Source: Aphrophora alni
Lineage: Eukaryota > Arthropoda > Insecta > Hemiptera > Aphrophoridae
Reading direction: 5' to 3'
NCBI GenBank assembly: GCA_963513935.1
Contig: OY740772.1
Location: 107,605,797 to 107,669,796 of the forward strand
Length of the DNA: 64,000 nt
In this document: in pieces, positions 38,701 through 50,245 of the stretch
Layout: each line of letters starts with the position of its first letter
Numbering within the stretch: the stretch's first letter is position 1
Notes under the pieces: model-generated
The model's database searches: none
Seen by the model: only the letters and a program-made list of their open reading frames with translations
Told to the model about the DNA's origin: nothing
Program-made: the position numbers and the translations under genes

Positions 38701-39265
38701 CTATACTTCAAGAATATCATGTTATCGAATTTATATATCACAAAATTAATAACTAAATTAATTTTTATAATGAAGTCTGTTTGTTTTACTTTTAAAGCAA
38801 AAAATCTTGATCTTTATACATATTTTGACACTATGGGCTATTTTAAAATTTACAAAATAAAGTTCTGGTTTACTGTTACTTATCTACAGTACTTACAAAA
38901 ACATAAGTTTTTAACGCAAATTGGCAGACAGACAGAAAACAAAGACATGTTTATATACCCTTATTGTCTTATTTTGAACTCTAAAATCATCTTCTAAAAT
39001 ATCCCCGTGCAACTTTCAAACACTGTGTATAAAAAGTAAAAGAATTCAAATATATTTTATTAAATAAAAAAGGGAAACCACCAAAAAGTTTTAATATTGA
39101 ATATCACTCATTATAAAATATATGACTTTATCACCGCAATATACAAATTTCCAATAATAAGCAGAACAATAATAATTCGAATTTGCCCCTAACCACAATC
39201 ACTAGAAACTTAATAAAACACAATTATCTGATTAATTGTTCTTTATTAATTATTTCTACTTAATG

Positions 39266-39308
39266 CCCTGATGTACATTTCGATAACATTGTTATCATCA
39301 TCGGAGGG
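39266..39308 (-). ncRNA. Hammerhead-like motif, left arm
   Basis: Same fold as at 38382, with loop AAT in place of CAT in stem II. Stem I CCCT/AGGG is intact. Confidence 0.5.
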
Positions 39309-39396
39309 TCTTGCTTATATAGTCTTGCTTCTATACTAATAAAATATTTTATTTCATTAGTAGATATGTAAGGTTAGATTTAGTTTATAAGCAAGA

Positions 39397-39439
39397 CCCT
39401 CCGATGATGATAACCATGTTATCGAAATGTACATCAGGG
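39397..39439 (+). ncRNA. Hammerhead-like motif, right arm
   Basis: CCCT, CCGATGA, T, GATAAC-CAT-GTTATC, GAAAT, GTAC, ATC, AGGG. Identical to the copy at 38382. Confidence 0.5.
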
Positions 39440-40369
39440 CATTAAGTAGAAATAATTAATAAAGAACAATTAATCAGATAATTGTGTTTTATTAAGTTTC
39501 TAGTGATTGTGGTTAGGGGCAAATTCGAATTATTATTGTGAATTTCACCACAGTGCTCAACAAGATTGTATAATAAGCAGAACGTTTATTATTTACCTAA
39601 AGTTTTATACGTTTTATGACAAACAACGTGCAATCGATTTCTCTTGCCCACTTACCTGCGATTCCACCCACGTCCAACTGGTCTTACAGTAAGTCAAAGA
39701 TTTGTTCCCCGCCGCCATAAGGCCGAACAGATACCTCATAGAGATAAATAATTATTGTCACAAGACTAACCAAAGACAAGGTTCCTACTGAACTCTAAGA
39801 CTGCGAGGAATCTCCTAAGGAAATATGTAAATAATCAGTTGTGAAATGCGAGCAAGGGATCTAGCATTGTTCGAAGCCTCGCCTGGATTCCTCCAGTCGG
39901 CGTGGATGTACACGCGTGGGAATAAATTACAATTTAACTATATTTGATTGTAAATGAATTGATATACGTCATTCGCGATAAAATTACATGTAATTATGTT
40001 TTCAATATTTGTTTTCATTTGATGTGGAATCTTCCTACGTAAAGACACTGCGAAACTCTTCCTGGTTTTTTTTACAAACAATAGATTTTAAGGTTACGTC
40101 GTAGAAGTGGAATAGAAACATTGATGGGCGTTTGTTGACCTAGACGTTTGGGGGTCCCAATTTTATTCCCCTCCTCCTTTCATACCTTCATAAATCCCAC
40201 AGACAATTTTAATATACAGTGTAAATTATTAATCAAATTCAATAGACAAAGACCAGAGTACTGTGGTGACAATATATACACTTTCAAAAGGCCTTTACCA
40301 CACTTGGGAATAAACAAAATAACAAATAACAAACTTTTTGTCAAAAGTAAAACGTTTATTCGTGTTAGA

Positions 40370-40412
40370 CCCTAATAGCTATTACAACAACAAAGTTGTC
40401 ATCTTCAGAGGG
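40370..40412 (-). ncRNA. Hammerhead-like motif in left arm
   Basis: Minus strand: CCCT, CTGAAGA, T, GACAAC-TTT-GTTGTT, GTAAT (A13 changed to T), AGCT, ATT, AGGG. The core is complete apart from the GAAA to GTAA change, which is expected to weaken or abolish cleavage. Confidence 0.45.
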
Positions 40413-40429
40413 AATCTTAACAAAGATAT

Positions 40430-42250
40430 AAGGGAGTCTTTGTTAAGATTCCCTCTGAAGATGACAACTTTGTTGTTGTAATAGCTATAATAAAAGACAT
40501 AAGGGAGTCTTTGTTAAGATTCCCTCTGAAGATGACAACTTTGTTGTTGTAATAGCTATAATAAAAGACATAAGGGAGTCTTTGTTAAGATTCCCTCTGA
40601 AGATGACAACTTTGTTGTTCTAATAGCTATAATAAAAGACATAAATGAGTCTTTGCTAAGATTCCCTCTGAAGATGACAACTTTGTTGTTGTAATAGCTA
40701 TAATAAAAGACATAAGGGAGTCTTTGTTAAGATTCCCTCTGAAGATGACACATTTGTTGTTGTAATAGCTATAATAAAAGATATAATGGAGTCTTTGTTA
40801 AGATTCCTTCTGAAGATGACAAATTTGTTGTTATAATAGCTATAATAAAAGACATAAGGGAGTCTTTGTTAAGATTTCCCCTGAAGATGACAAATTTGTT
40901 GTTGTAATAGCTATAATAAAAGATATAATGGAGTCTTTGTTAAGATTCCCTCTGAAGATGACAAATTTATTGTTGTAATAGCTATAATAAAAGATATAAT
41001 GGAATCTTTGTTAAGATTCCTTCTGAAGATGACAAATTTGTTGTTGTAATAGATATAATAAAAGATATAAGGGAGTCTTTGTTAAGATTCCCTCTGAAGA
41101 TGACAACTTTGTTGTTGTAATAGCTATAATAAAAGATATAATGGAGTCTTTGTTAAGATTCCCTCTGAAGATGACAAATTTATTGTTGTAATAGCTATAA
41201 TAAAAGATATAATGGATTCTTTGTTAAGATTCCTTCTGAAGATGACAAATTTGTTGTTGTAATAGCTATAATAAAAGACATAAGGGAGTCTTTGTTAAGA
41301 TTCCCTCTGAAGATGACAACTTTGTTGTTGTAATAGCTATAATAAAATATATAAGGGAGTCGTTGTTAAGATTCCCTCTGAAGATGACAACTTTGTTGTA
41401 GTAATAGCTATAATAAAAGATATAAGGGAGTCTTTGTTAAGATTCCCTCTGAAGATGACAACTTTGTTATTGTAATAGCTATAATAAAAGACATAAGGGA
41501 GTCTTTGTTAAGATTCCCTCTGAAGATGACAACTTTGTTATTGTAATAGCTATAATAAAAGATATAAGGGAGTCTTTGTTAAGATTCCCTCTGAAGATGA
41601 CAACTTTGTTGTTGTAATAGATATAATAAAAGACATAAGGGAGTCTTTGTTAAGATTCCCTCTGAAGATGACAACTTTGTTGTTGTAATAGATATAATAA
41701 AAGACATAAGGGAGTCTTTGTTAAGATTCCCTCTGAAGATGACAACTTTGTTGTTGTAATAGATATAATAAAAGACATAAGGGAGTCTTTGTTAAGATTT
41801 CCTCTGAAGATGACAACTTTGTTGTAATAGCTATAATAAAAGACATAATGGAGTCTTTGCTAAGATTTCCTCTGAAGATGACAACTTTGTTGTAATAGCT
41901 ATAATAAAAGACATAAGGGTGTCTTTGTTAAGATTTCCTCTGAAGATGACAACTTTGTTGTTGTAATAGCTATAATAAAAGACATAAGGGAGTCGTTGTT
42001 AAGATTCCTTCTGAAGATGACAAATTTGTTGTTATAATAGCTATAATAAAAGACATAAGGGAGTCTTTGTTAAGATTTCCTCTGAAGATGACAAATTTGT
42101 TGTTGTAATAGCTATAATAAAAGATATAATGGAGTCTTTGTTAAGATTCCCTCTGAAGATGACAAATTTATTGTTGTAATAGCTATAATAAAAGATATAA
42201 GGGAGTCTTTGTTAAGATTCCCTCTGAAGATGACAACTTTGTTGTTGTAA
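40430..42250 (+). repeat. 70-bp minisatellite, about 26 units, hammerhead-derived
   Basis: The unit reads AAGGGAGTCTTTGTTAAGAT, TCCCTCTGAAGATGACAAC, TTTGTTGTTGTAATAGCTAT and AATAAAAGACAT. In every unit AGGGA and TCCCT can close a hairpin just before CTGAAGA, followed by the GACAAC/GTTGTT stem. Units are 85-100% alike, with two-unit and four-unit variant patterns. Confidence 0.96.
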
Positions 42251-42262
42251 TAGCTGTAAGGG
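42220..42262 (+). ncRNA. Hammerhead-like motif in right arm
   Basis: CCCT, CTGAAGA, T, GACAAC-TTT-GTTGTT, GTAAT, AGCT, GTA, AGGG. It mirrors the left-arm copy and has the same A13 change. Confidence 0.45.
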
Positions 42263-43154
42263 TCTAACACGAATAAACATTTTACTTTTGACAAAAAGTT
42301 GGTTATTTGTTATTTTGTTTATTCTCAAGTGTGGTAAGGGACTTATAAATTCAATCGAAGTAAAGTTTTTTTTTAAAGTCGTGAGCCTATCAAGAATTGA
42401 AGATAATTTTCTTAGTTCCTAATTTAACATTCTTCTTAAAACAATGGTTTCTACAGAACCTATTAATAAATTAAAAACCCTGCTCGAAAGCTGGAGAATA
42501 AAAATAAATCCTAACAAATCAAGTCATAACTTTTACATTTTGTAGAAAAACTTGTCCTCCTATCTATTTCAATAACATTCCAATTCTTCCAGACATCAAA
42601 GTCTGATATTTACGTTACAAATTGACAGACGATTGAACCACATAAAGACAAATCGATTAACTTTAAATGTTAAAACTTTTTTATCGTATCAATAATTAAA
42701 AATACTCTGTTAAACCATAACAAAAATGAACACTATAAAAACTTCATTCAAACCGATATGGACTTACGGTTTACAGCTATTAGCTTCTGCTAGGAAAAAT
42801 TCAGACATTTAAATCAACATTTTTATTTTCAATCCCGCAGGTGCTGTCACACGTTAGTAATATACTGACCTCAAGATTCCTTTCATACAAGACAATGCAC
42901 AATATTCAGAATTCCATGTCCTAACTATAATATCCCTGATATAACAAATTTTTTTTATCAAACTGTTATGATATGTTTTTAAAACTTGCAACGGTTTTAT
43001 GAAATGTGATCAATATCGGTGGAAAAGTGAGACCACAACGATGAAAATCGGTAAAAGAACTGATTGTTTTGTATTGTTTCAACGAATCAAGCTAATGTAA
43101 AAAAGAGTTTTTGTACCAAATTTTTGAAAAATCGTAAAACGTTGCGACCTTTTA

Positions 43155-43370
43155 GATACACAGGGTGTTACAAAATTGTAGTTCTAAACTTCAGAAAATG
43201 GTTTCTCGCGTCGAAACTAAGAAAACGTTCCTGTACACATGTATCTAGTTTCCCAGATATTCGCCATTTTTTTTCTTCACAAATTGTTTTATCTGCTAAC
43301 GTGGGACGCATCCAATAGACAAGTAAGGAGTGTAGGGAATAGCTTGTCGTCGTTGATAAAACTCTCAAAA
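43155..43370. repeat. Possible DNA-element fragment
   Basis: The sequence starts ACACAGGGTGTTACAAAAT, like the outer end of some insect DNA transposons, and shows slightly higher GC and open frames on both strands up to about 43368. Neither frame resembles a known transposase to me. Weak evidence. Confidence 0.25.
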
Positions 43371-44530
43371 TTCCTAATGGTGTTCAAGTACCTCTTAAAT
43401 CAATAGTTGGAGATAATCTTCAATTATCTCTTTCATGTGGTCCACATTTTTCGTTTTAAATCTTACAAGTATTATCTATTAAAAATTCACAAACATGAAT
43501 TTTCAGTACAATCTGTATGGGTGTTATAAATCTATATGGCTCTACAAAAAGTTATTTTATACTCTTTAGTCAGTTTTAAAAACGTTAAAATTTTTATTTA
43601 AATTATTATTATTGCTTATATCTCTCAAATCACCAATCATCTGTTTAACATATCTTCACTCAAGATAACAGTTTTATTGTCCACACATACTATTTTATTT
43701 CCTTTATCTTTATAGGAACGACATAATAAAAAAAAACTGAGACCTATAAAAGGAACGCAAGTTTTTATTGACGAAATCGAATTAATTACGTTACAGTTGA
43801 GCCTATAATAATCCGTTACTTTAGAAATTAACTGGAATGTAGTAAGCGTCGTAAAGTCGCTATGACCTGGAGGGGAACCTGTTTTCTATGGAGGGTGGTT
43901 AGTGTCTACTTTCTACAGCATCATGATAAAACAGCTGGGAGTGATGTATTCTAGGTGCAGGCGTGTTTACAACCGCTCAAATACGATTTACACAGTACGT
44001 TCTCTTCTTTTTGAATAAATGATAGAATTTTTTTTAAATAGGAAATTAGATTTTTCATATAGCTCTAATATATTGAAACATCAAAATATTGTGTGTATTT
44101 TCTCAGTTAAACAGGTGCAGTATACATTTGAATTGTCATAATTTAAGTTAAATGCAATTTTTATAGTCACATTACATTAGTGAAAAATTTTGTCACACTT
44201 TACAAAATTAACCCAGATAGATGTTATGGAGAAACTTGTAAAGGGTCGACAAAATAGTGTACAGTTTTTTTGAGAAATTATCCTATTTGAGTGGTTTTTT
44301 GAAAAGATGTCTGTTCGTATGTCTGCCGTTTCTGCAGCATTACAGCTCAAATAAGTACACCGATTTTTATTAAACTTAGTAGCCTATATTTTAGCCATAT
44401 CTCCAGACCATTTTTTTTTTTTTACATTTTCTGGATAACTCAAAATTTAATTGGGGATTTCTCATGTCAATATAAAAATTACAGTATAACAAACACACAG
44501 AACACAATTCTCATAAAAAAATACGCCTAA

Positions 44531-44575
44531 GTATCAGACGCGTTTCAACGACAAGGTCGTCCTCTTCAGTGATAC
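44531..44575 (-). ncRNA. Best hammerhead-ribozyme-like sequence
   Basis: In order on the minus strand: stem I GTATCA, core CTGAAGA, one extra G, stem II GACGAC-CTT-GTCGTT (one G.T wobble), GAAAC, a 2-nt loop GC, GTC as the cleavage triplet, then TGATAC, which pairs perfectly with GTATCA. This matches a minimal type I hammerhead with a two-pair stem III, as known from Penelope-like elements and retrozymes. The extra base before stem II is the only departure from the consensus. No reverse transcriptase of that class lies nearby. Confidence 0.6.
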
Positions 44576-45089
44576 ACGAGCTACACCAATCAAACTATAA
44601 CTACTACTAACCCACCAAATATCGATAAGTGGCGACCTCAAAAAAGTATGTCACCTTTTCTACAAAAATGTCAGTTTGTGAATTATCAGTAAAAACAAAA
44701 ATCGACCATGTTGCTGTTTTAATAGACGTAATTTCTCAAAATCAATTCCCCCGATTTTATTCACATTTTCGTTAAATGTGAAAATTATTTATCTAAAATA
44801 GTGTGGAAAATTTCAAACAATATACAATTATTGGTAAAGAATAATTTGAAAAAAAACAAAAGAATTTAATCATTACCTCATTTAAATACATAAATATTTA
44901 GACGTTGCTTGCCGTACTTTTGTGTATTGTAGACGTCTGTGTGGTGGTTTTATTTGATAACGTTAGCATTTAAACAGCTTTGACTGCCAATGCTTAGTTT
45001 TAGATTGAGTTCATTTCTTAGGTTAGAGATTTAGATACCAATATGGTCCTAGGGAACTATGTTGATTTTTTTTTATGCTCTAGTTTTAC

Positions 45090-45180
45090 ACTTGAAAACG
45101 AGCGTTGATTTATACTCTAGAAACGTCGTAATAATTTTAATTTACACTCGTGATTTCAAATGTTTGATTAAACCATATTA
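45090..45180 (+). repeat. Decayed relative of the motif at 17602-17642
   Basis: CTTGAAAACGAGCGTTGATT, then ACTCTAGAAACGTCGTAATA and the shared end TGTTTGATTAAACCATATTA. The stem-II halves no longer pair fully. Confidence 0.6.
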
Positions 45181-45734
45181 ATAATATAAATATTGTTTAA
45201 AATAAACTACAAAATTTGAAATCTTCGTTTGATTTTTACGTTTTTTACTGTCAACTAACCACTGATCTTTTTGACGACACAGTTTTGTTTGTTTAGTACT
45301 GGATGTGTGAGAAAGTTTTTGAAATTTTTTCCACCGTTTATTTTAATAATTAAAGGTAAACAAAAACAAATTTGCTATATAGTGAAAAACTAGACAAGTT
45401 ATATGGAAAAGAGTGTTAATAATGACTTAAAAATCAGGGATTTGTGATGGACAGATATAAACAGATATTTTGTAAAAACTATCGTGTTTTGGTCCAAATT
45501 ATGACATCAAGTTTCTTAATGCACAACAATACCAAGGAAAGGAGAGAATTCAAAAATCGGTCAAATAGGGTAAAGACACCCTCAGATTTTACTCACAAAC
45601 ACACACCCATTAATTTTTATTGTAAATTAGTTTTAAGAGAAGACAGATTTACTATTGTTATACATGAAAAATACAATATTCAAAATTAAATTTTTTTTTC
45701 AAACTTTATACAATAACGTGTATTTAGTATATTG

Positions 45735-46475
45735 TGTTAAAGACGCCATCATGGTACTTGCCTTCATGCATTGTAATACAAGCAGATTCTATAAATATAA
45801 TATCAAAAAGTTGGTTTCTTGTGCCTTGTAGGTTAAATCAAGGGTTCTTACCCAGTAGGGTAAGTTTGTTTAAAACAGTTTTGTACAGATTTTCTGAACA
45901 TTGTAATTTGTGTATGTCACTAATTCATGACCTTGACTATAAAGGACCTCTTACATGTAAATATTAAACAATATCCACTCGATTCGCTCGTGTTAAAGTA
46001 TATCTTGGCAGGACTCGAAGCTGAACACACGTGACTCGCTGCGTTAATTTGTGACGGCCCTGATTTTCAGTCATATTTTTTTAGGTTAGGTTCCGAAATG
46101 ACATTTTTGGTGATAATTCTACTATTTGTCATTGTAGAGATGTGTGGTTGGTAATGACATGCAGACTTGAAAACTGCCTATGTTTGTCTAATTTAGTGTG
46201 TTATATGTGTAATAACATACGAGATATGAACAAAAAAACTGTTAAAAATGTCCGTCATTTTGACATTTCAATTAAATTTCTCTGACCTTCAATAGGAGTC
46301 ATGAGGAATTTATAGTCTATACGGAATTTTATTTTCATATTTTAATTTTTGCTGACGTACAGACGACAACGGACGGACGTTTCTCTGTTTCCTGAGGACA
46401 TGAAACGTGAAGCTAAGTCCAAAAATATTTGTTTATTACCAAACTTACCATATATTACGTATACTGGTAAGTAAA
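45735..46475 (+). repeat. About 750-bp interspersed family, unexpanded copy
   Basis: 5' CGCCATCATGGTACTTGCC, one GTTGGTTTCTTGTGCC unit, CCCAGTAGGGTAAGTTTGTT, a centre with TGTGTTATATGTGTAATAAC, and a 3' end with CTGAGGACATGAAACGTGAA and ATTACGTATACTGG. No ORF or transposase is seen, so it is non-autonomous. Confidence 0.8.
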
Positions 46476-47059
46476 AAACTATAATTAAGGCAGATTTTAT
46501 AAAATAAAATACCATTATTATGACTTTTAATTTTTGTCAATCTTTAATACAAAAAATGTGATCCTAGTATATTGCGATAAAATAAAAATGAAACAGTTGC
46601 GTAAATAATCGGACCTTGCACATCCTACATAGAATCACCTTGAGCTAGAACTTGGTCTATCTGACCTTCACGCGGCTGTCAGCCCAGCCCAACCTAATTG
46701 CTGTTTAGTTTGTTTGTTTAGAACAAATCGTAAATACGCCCAAGTATAAGCTTGCTGACAGATTGCGAAAGTTTTCCTATGACATTTTAGCAATTTCCCA
46801 TGTGTTTCTTATAAACAAGTGTCTATATTTATATTTTTGAACATGTACATTTGTGTTATGTATTTTAATATCCTATACATTTAAACTAATGGCGGTTTAA
46901 CTGACGCAAAGCTTTATAAAAAATTAATGAATACAATTAAAAATAAAATACTACCCATTTGCAAATTTTAATTTAGGAATAAATGAAAAGTTATCTAAAA
47001 AATATTAAAAAGATAAATCAAACTTGTAACTAAATAGTTTTGTTTTTGGCAAGACATGT

Positions 47060-48790
47060 ATTAAAATATAACACAGTTAAAATATTTTTTGTTTAATATA
47101 GCACTGTTAAAATAACTTTTGTTTAATATAACTCCGTTAAATATAACTATTGTTTAATATAACTCCGTTAAAATAGCTATTGTTTAATATAACACAGCTA
47201 AAAATAACTATTGTTTAATATAACTCCGTTAAAATAGCTATTGTTTAATATAACACAGCTAAAAACGATTATTGTTTAATATAACTTCGTTTGTTTATTA
47301 TAACACCGTTAAAAATGTGTATTATTTAATAAAACACCATAAAAATATATCTTGTATAATATAACAGCGTTAAAGATGTGAATTGTTTAATACAACACCA
47401 TAAAAATATATCTTGTATTATATAACAGCGTTAAAGGTGTGAATTGTTTAATATAACACCATAAAAATATATCTTGTATTATATAACAGCGTTAAAGATT
47501 AGAATTGTTTAATATAACACTATAAGAATGTATCTTGTATAATATAACAGCGTTAAAAATGTGTATTATTTAATATAACACTATAAAAATATATCTTGTA
47601 TTATATAACAGCGTTAAAAATATGTATTGTTTAATATAACACAGTATAATGATTTTTGTTTTATATAACATCGTTAAAAATGTGTATTATTTAATAAAAC
47701 ACCATAAAAATATATATTGTATAATATAACAGCGTTAAAAATATGTATTGTTTAATATAACACAGTATATTGATTTTTGTTTTATATAACACTGTATGTG
47801 TATTTTTTTTTAATATAACATCATTAAAATGTATCTTAATTAATAAAACACAGTTAGAAATGTATGTTTAAATACTGTAAATAATGTTTAATATAAAATC
47901 ATTCAAATGTGTATTGTCTATTACACCGTTAAAATATGTATTGTTTGATATAAAATAGTTTAAAACGTGTATTGTTTAACATAACACAGTTATGCTGTTT
48001 AATATGACATAGTTAAAATGTGTATAGTGTTAAATATTTGTGGGAATGTATTGTTTAATACATCTTTAAATATTTGTATTGTTTAATGTAAAACCATTGG
48101 AAATGTGTATTTTTTTATTTAAAAACGTTGAAAAACTTGTTTAACGTAGCACAGTTAATGTATGTTGTTTAATATAACACCATTATAAAAATATATTGTT
48201 TAACATAACACAGTTAAAATGTGTAGACTATTTTTTCATATAACATCGTTAAAAATGTGTATTGTTTAGTATAACTCCATTTAAAATATATTTTGATTAA
48301 TATAACACAGTTAAACAATTGTTTCATTGTTTCAAGGCCTATTGTTTCATATAACATCATTAAAAATGTGTATTGTTTAATATAACTCCATTTAAAAAAT
48401 CTATTGTTTAATATAACACAGTTAAAATGTGTAGACTATTGTTTCATATAACATCGTTAAAAATGTGTATTGTTTAATGTAACTCCATTTAAAAAATCTA
48501 TTGTTTAATATAACACAGTTAAAATGTGTAGACTATTGTTTCATATAACATCGTTAAAAATGTGTATTGTTTAATATAACTCCATTTAAAAAATCTATTG
48601 TTTAATATAACACAGTTAAAATGTGTAGACTATTGTTTCATATAACATCGTTAAAAATGTGTATTGTTTAATATAACTCCATTTAAAAAATCTATTGTTT
48701 AATATAACACAGTTAAAATGTGTAGACTATTGTTTCATATAACATCGTTAAAAATGTGTATTGTTTAATATAACACCGTTATCAATTTGT
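47060..48790 (+). repeat. Degenerate about 32-bp repeats with a 97-bp higher-order block
   Basis: Variants of TTGTTTAATATAACACAGTT plus AAAATGTGTA repeat throughout, much decayed on the left. From about 48330 to 48780 they resolve into a regular 97-bp unit of three submonomers (GTAGACTATTGTTTCATATA at 48431, 48528, 48625 and 48722), showing a second, recent round of amplification at one edge. Confidence 0.92.
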
Positions 48791-49852
48791 AGTCTTAATG
48801 TTTCCACTTCATAAATAAATTAAATTTATTTTTCATGAAGGTATTAATATTTCGTAATATTTATATTTTTAAAATTTTCCATGAGACTAAGGCTGAAAAT
48901 ATAGTGCTGATAAATTTGATGATTAGTAATGTAAAATCAGGCTTCTACTAGGAAGTCCAATTTATTTATAATAGCAGATATGTTAAATTGTAAAATTATT
49001 TTTATGTCTACACCGTATTTGATCTATTACACGTAGTGTTATTTTAAAATAACAAGCCTAAAAGAATGAATAAATTTTTCAAAATTATGTACAATCTGTT
49101 TTAAATTTTTAATAAAATTTCTTTTTTCACTAATTTTCAATAACACACAGATATATGACTTATTTATACAATAGACATGTAAATAATTTGCAATATTAAA
49201 GACATATTTGTTAAATGAAACCTAACTTTGTTTTATGATAAAATTGAGATGAAGGATTTCAACTCACGCCTTAGGTTATACAGTCTGTACACCTCCGTGT
49301 TGGAAGTGTAGTCTACGTAACGCCTTAAACAGTGCAGTATTTGTTTTTACATTATTTTTTCACTAAAATATCGGACAAATTTTATGTGTTGAAGGAATAA
49401 CTTGTTTAATTTCCTGTAAGTCGATTAATTTTTTTAATTAATAATGTATCGATTAGCTAAAATGAAAATAAACCGTATAAATCAAAGTTCTTAATAAACT
49501 TTATACTATTTGACATGATTAATTTTTATTACACTAGCAACTTTCATAAGAAAATCATGAATGTTCTGGGAGAAATTCTACTATGGTTATATATTGATCC
49601 ATTTTAGACCACAAGAGTGAAAAGAATTCCACAAAGTCCACAGTTTGATAGTATTAACCATTTTATGAACAGGATATTTTTATTTCCTCCATAAACATTT
49701 TTATATTTATTTATTTGTCGATACAATCGGATAATTTATTGTAATTAAGAAGATTTATGTTTGAATCCGAACGTTATTTTATTAAAACAAATATTTTAAT
49801 CTTGAAATTAACATTTGGTCACTGAGTACTTTATGATATTCATGTTTTATTT

Positions 49853-50110
49853 TTCCTTGTTGTTTAAAGGCGAAAAACTTCTCCGTCATCATCACTTTAT
49901 TAAAAAAGCGAGAAAAGTAAATTAAATAGAGACCTCCCCATGCACTCGATTACTCTAATAACGTCAGGGTCAGAAGAGAATAAGAGTTGGTCAAGAGAGA
50001 CCTGTTACGAAAGATGAAATAGAGGAATCTAACCAAAAACTGCATTAAATACAGAACCCAGCTAGGATTTGCCTCGCCCGTATTTACAAAAATGAGCCCC
50101 TGTGGCTATA
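49853..50110 (+). repeat. About 260-bp interspersed repeat, copy 6 (near full length)
   Basis: Starts TTGTTGTTTAAAGGCGAAAA, passes GTCAGGGTCAGAAGAGAATA, AGAGTTGGTCAAGAGAGACC and GCTAGGATTTGCC, and ends AAATGAGCCCCTG. It sits about 140 bp from exon 2's donor. Confidence 0.85.
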
Positions 50111-50245
50111 TTATTGAACACGTGAACAAGTTATGTACACGCATAACGCAAACTTTAAAGAAAGTAATTTTTGTTTTTGACAAATCATACAGTCTACAAA
50201 ATAACAACTAAGCTTTATTATTTAGACATATTTATTTGGACTAAC

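Larger units (their letters stand above)
39167..39538. repeat. Foldback element, about 150-bp near-perfect arms
   Basis: Arms 39167-39320 and 39385-39538 are inverted copies with very few mismatches around a 65-bp spacer. Each arm carries the CCGATGA hammerhead-like motif near the centre of the palindrome. Confidence 0.92.
40292..42340. repeat. Foldback element with a minisatellite loop
   Basis: The left arm (CCTTTACCACACTTGGGAAT onward, to about 40445) and the right arm (ending CTCAAGTGTGGTAAGG, from about 42185) are inverted copies. Both include TTTTGTCAAAAGTAAAA and the CTGAAGATGACAAC motif. The space between is filled by about 26 units of a 70-bp repeat that derives from the inner end of the arm. 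Confidence 0.92.
28941..50245 (-). other. 21-kb intron between exons 2 and 3
   Basis: This is the largest intron. It contains the LINE, two expanded arrays inside dispersed elements, foldbacks, hammerhead-like motifs and two copies of the 260-bp family. Stretches with nothing recognisable are 29330-30250, 30780-31145, 31210-31830, 39545-40285, 42350-43150, 43380-44460, 45200-45730, 46480-47040 and 48790-49850. No further exon is evident. Confidence 0.7.

Noticed and set aside
43064..43368. 84-codon plus and 66-codon minus frames
   Set aside because: No recognisable protein. They overlap each other and lie in a possible DNA-element fragment, so neither is supported as a gene.
45444..45967. 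Two plus-strand frames of 81 and 77 codons
   Set aside because: AT-rich intronic DNA and the start of a non-coding repeat copy; no splice or start context.
46380..46440. CTGAGGACATGAAAC in the 750-bp family as another hammerhead
   Set aside because: Core-like and GAAAC bases are present, but only three bases lie between them, so there is no stem II, and no stem I partner was found. The other family members do not preserve the pattern.
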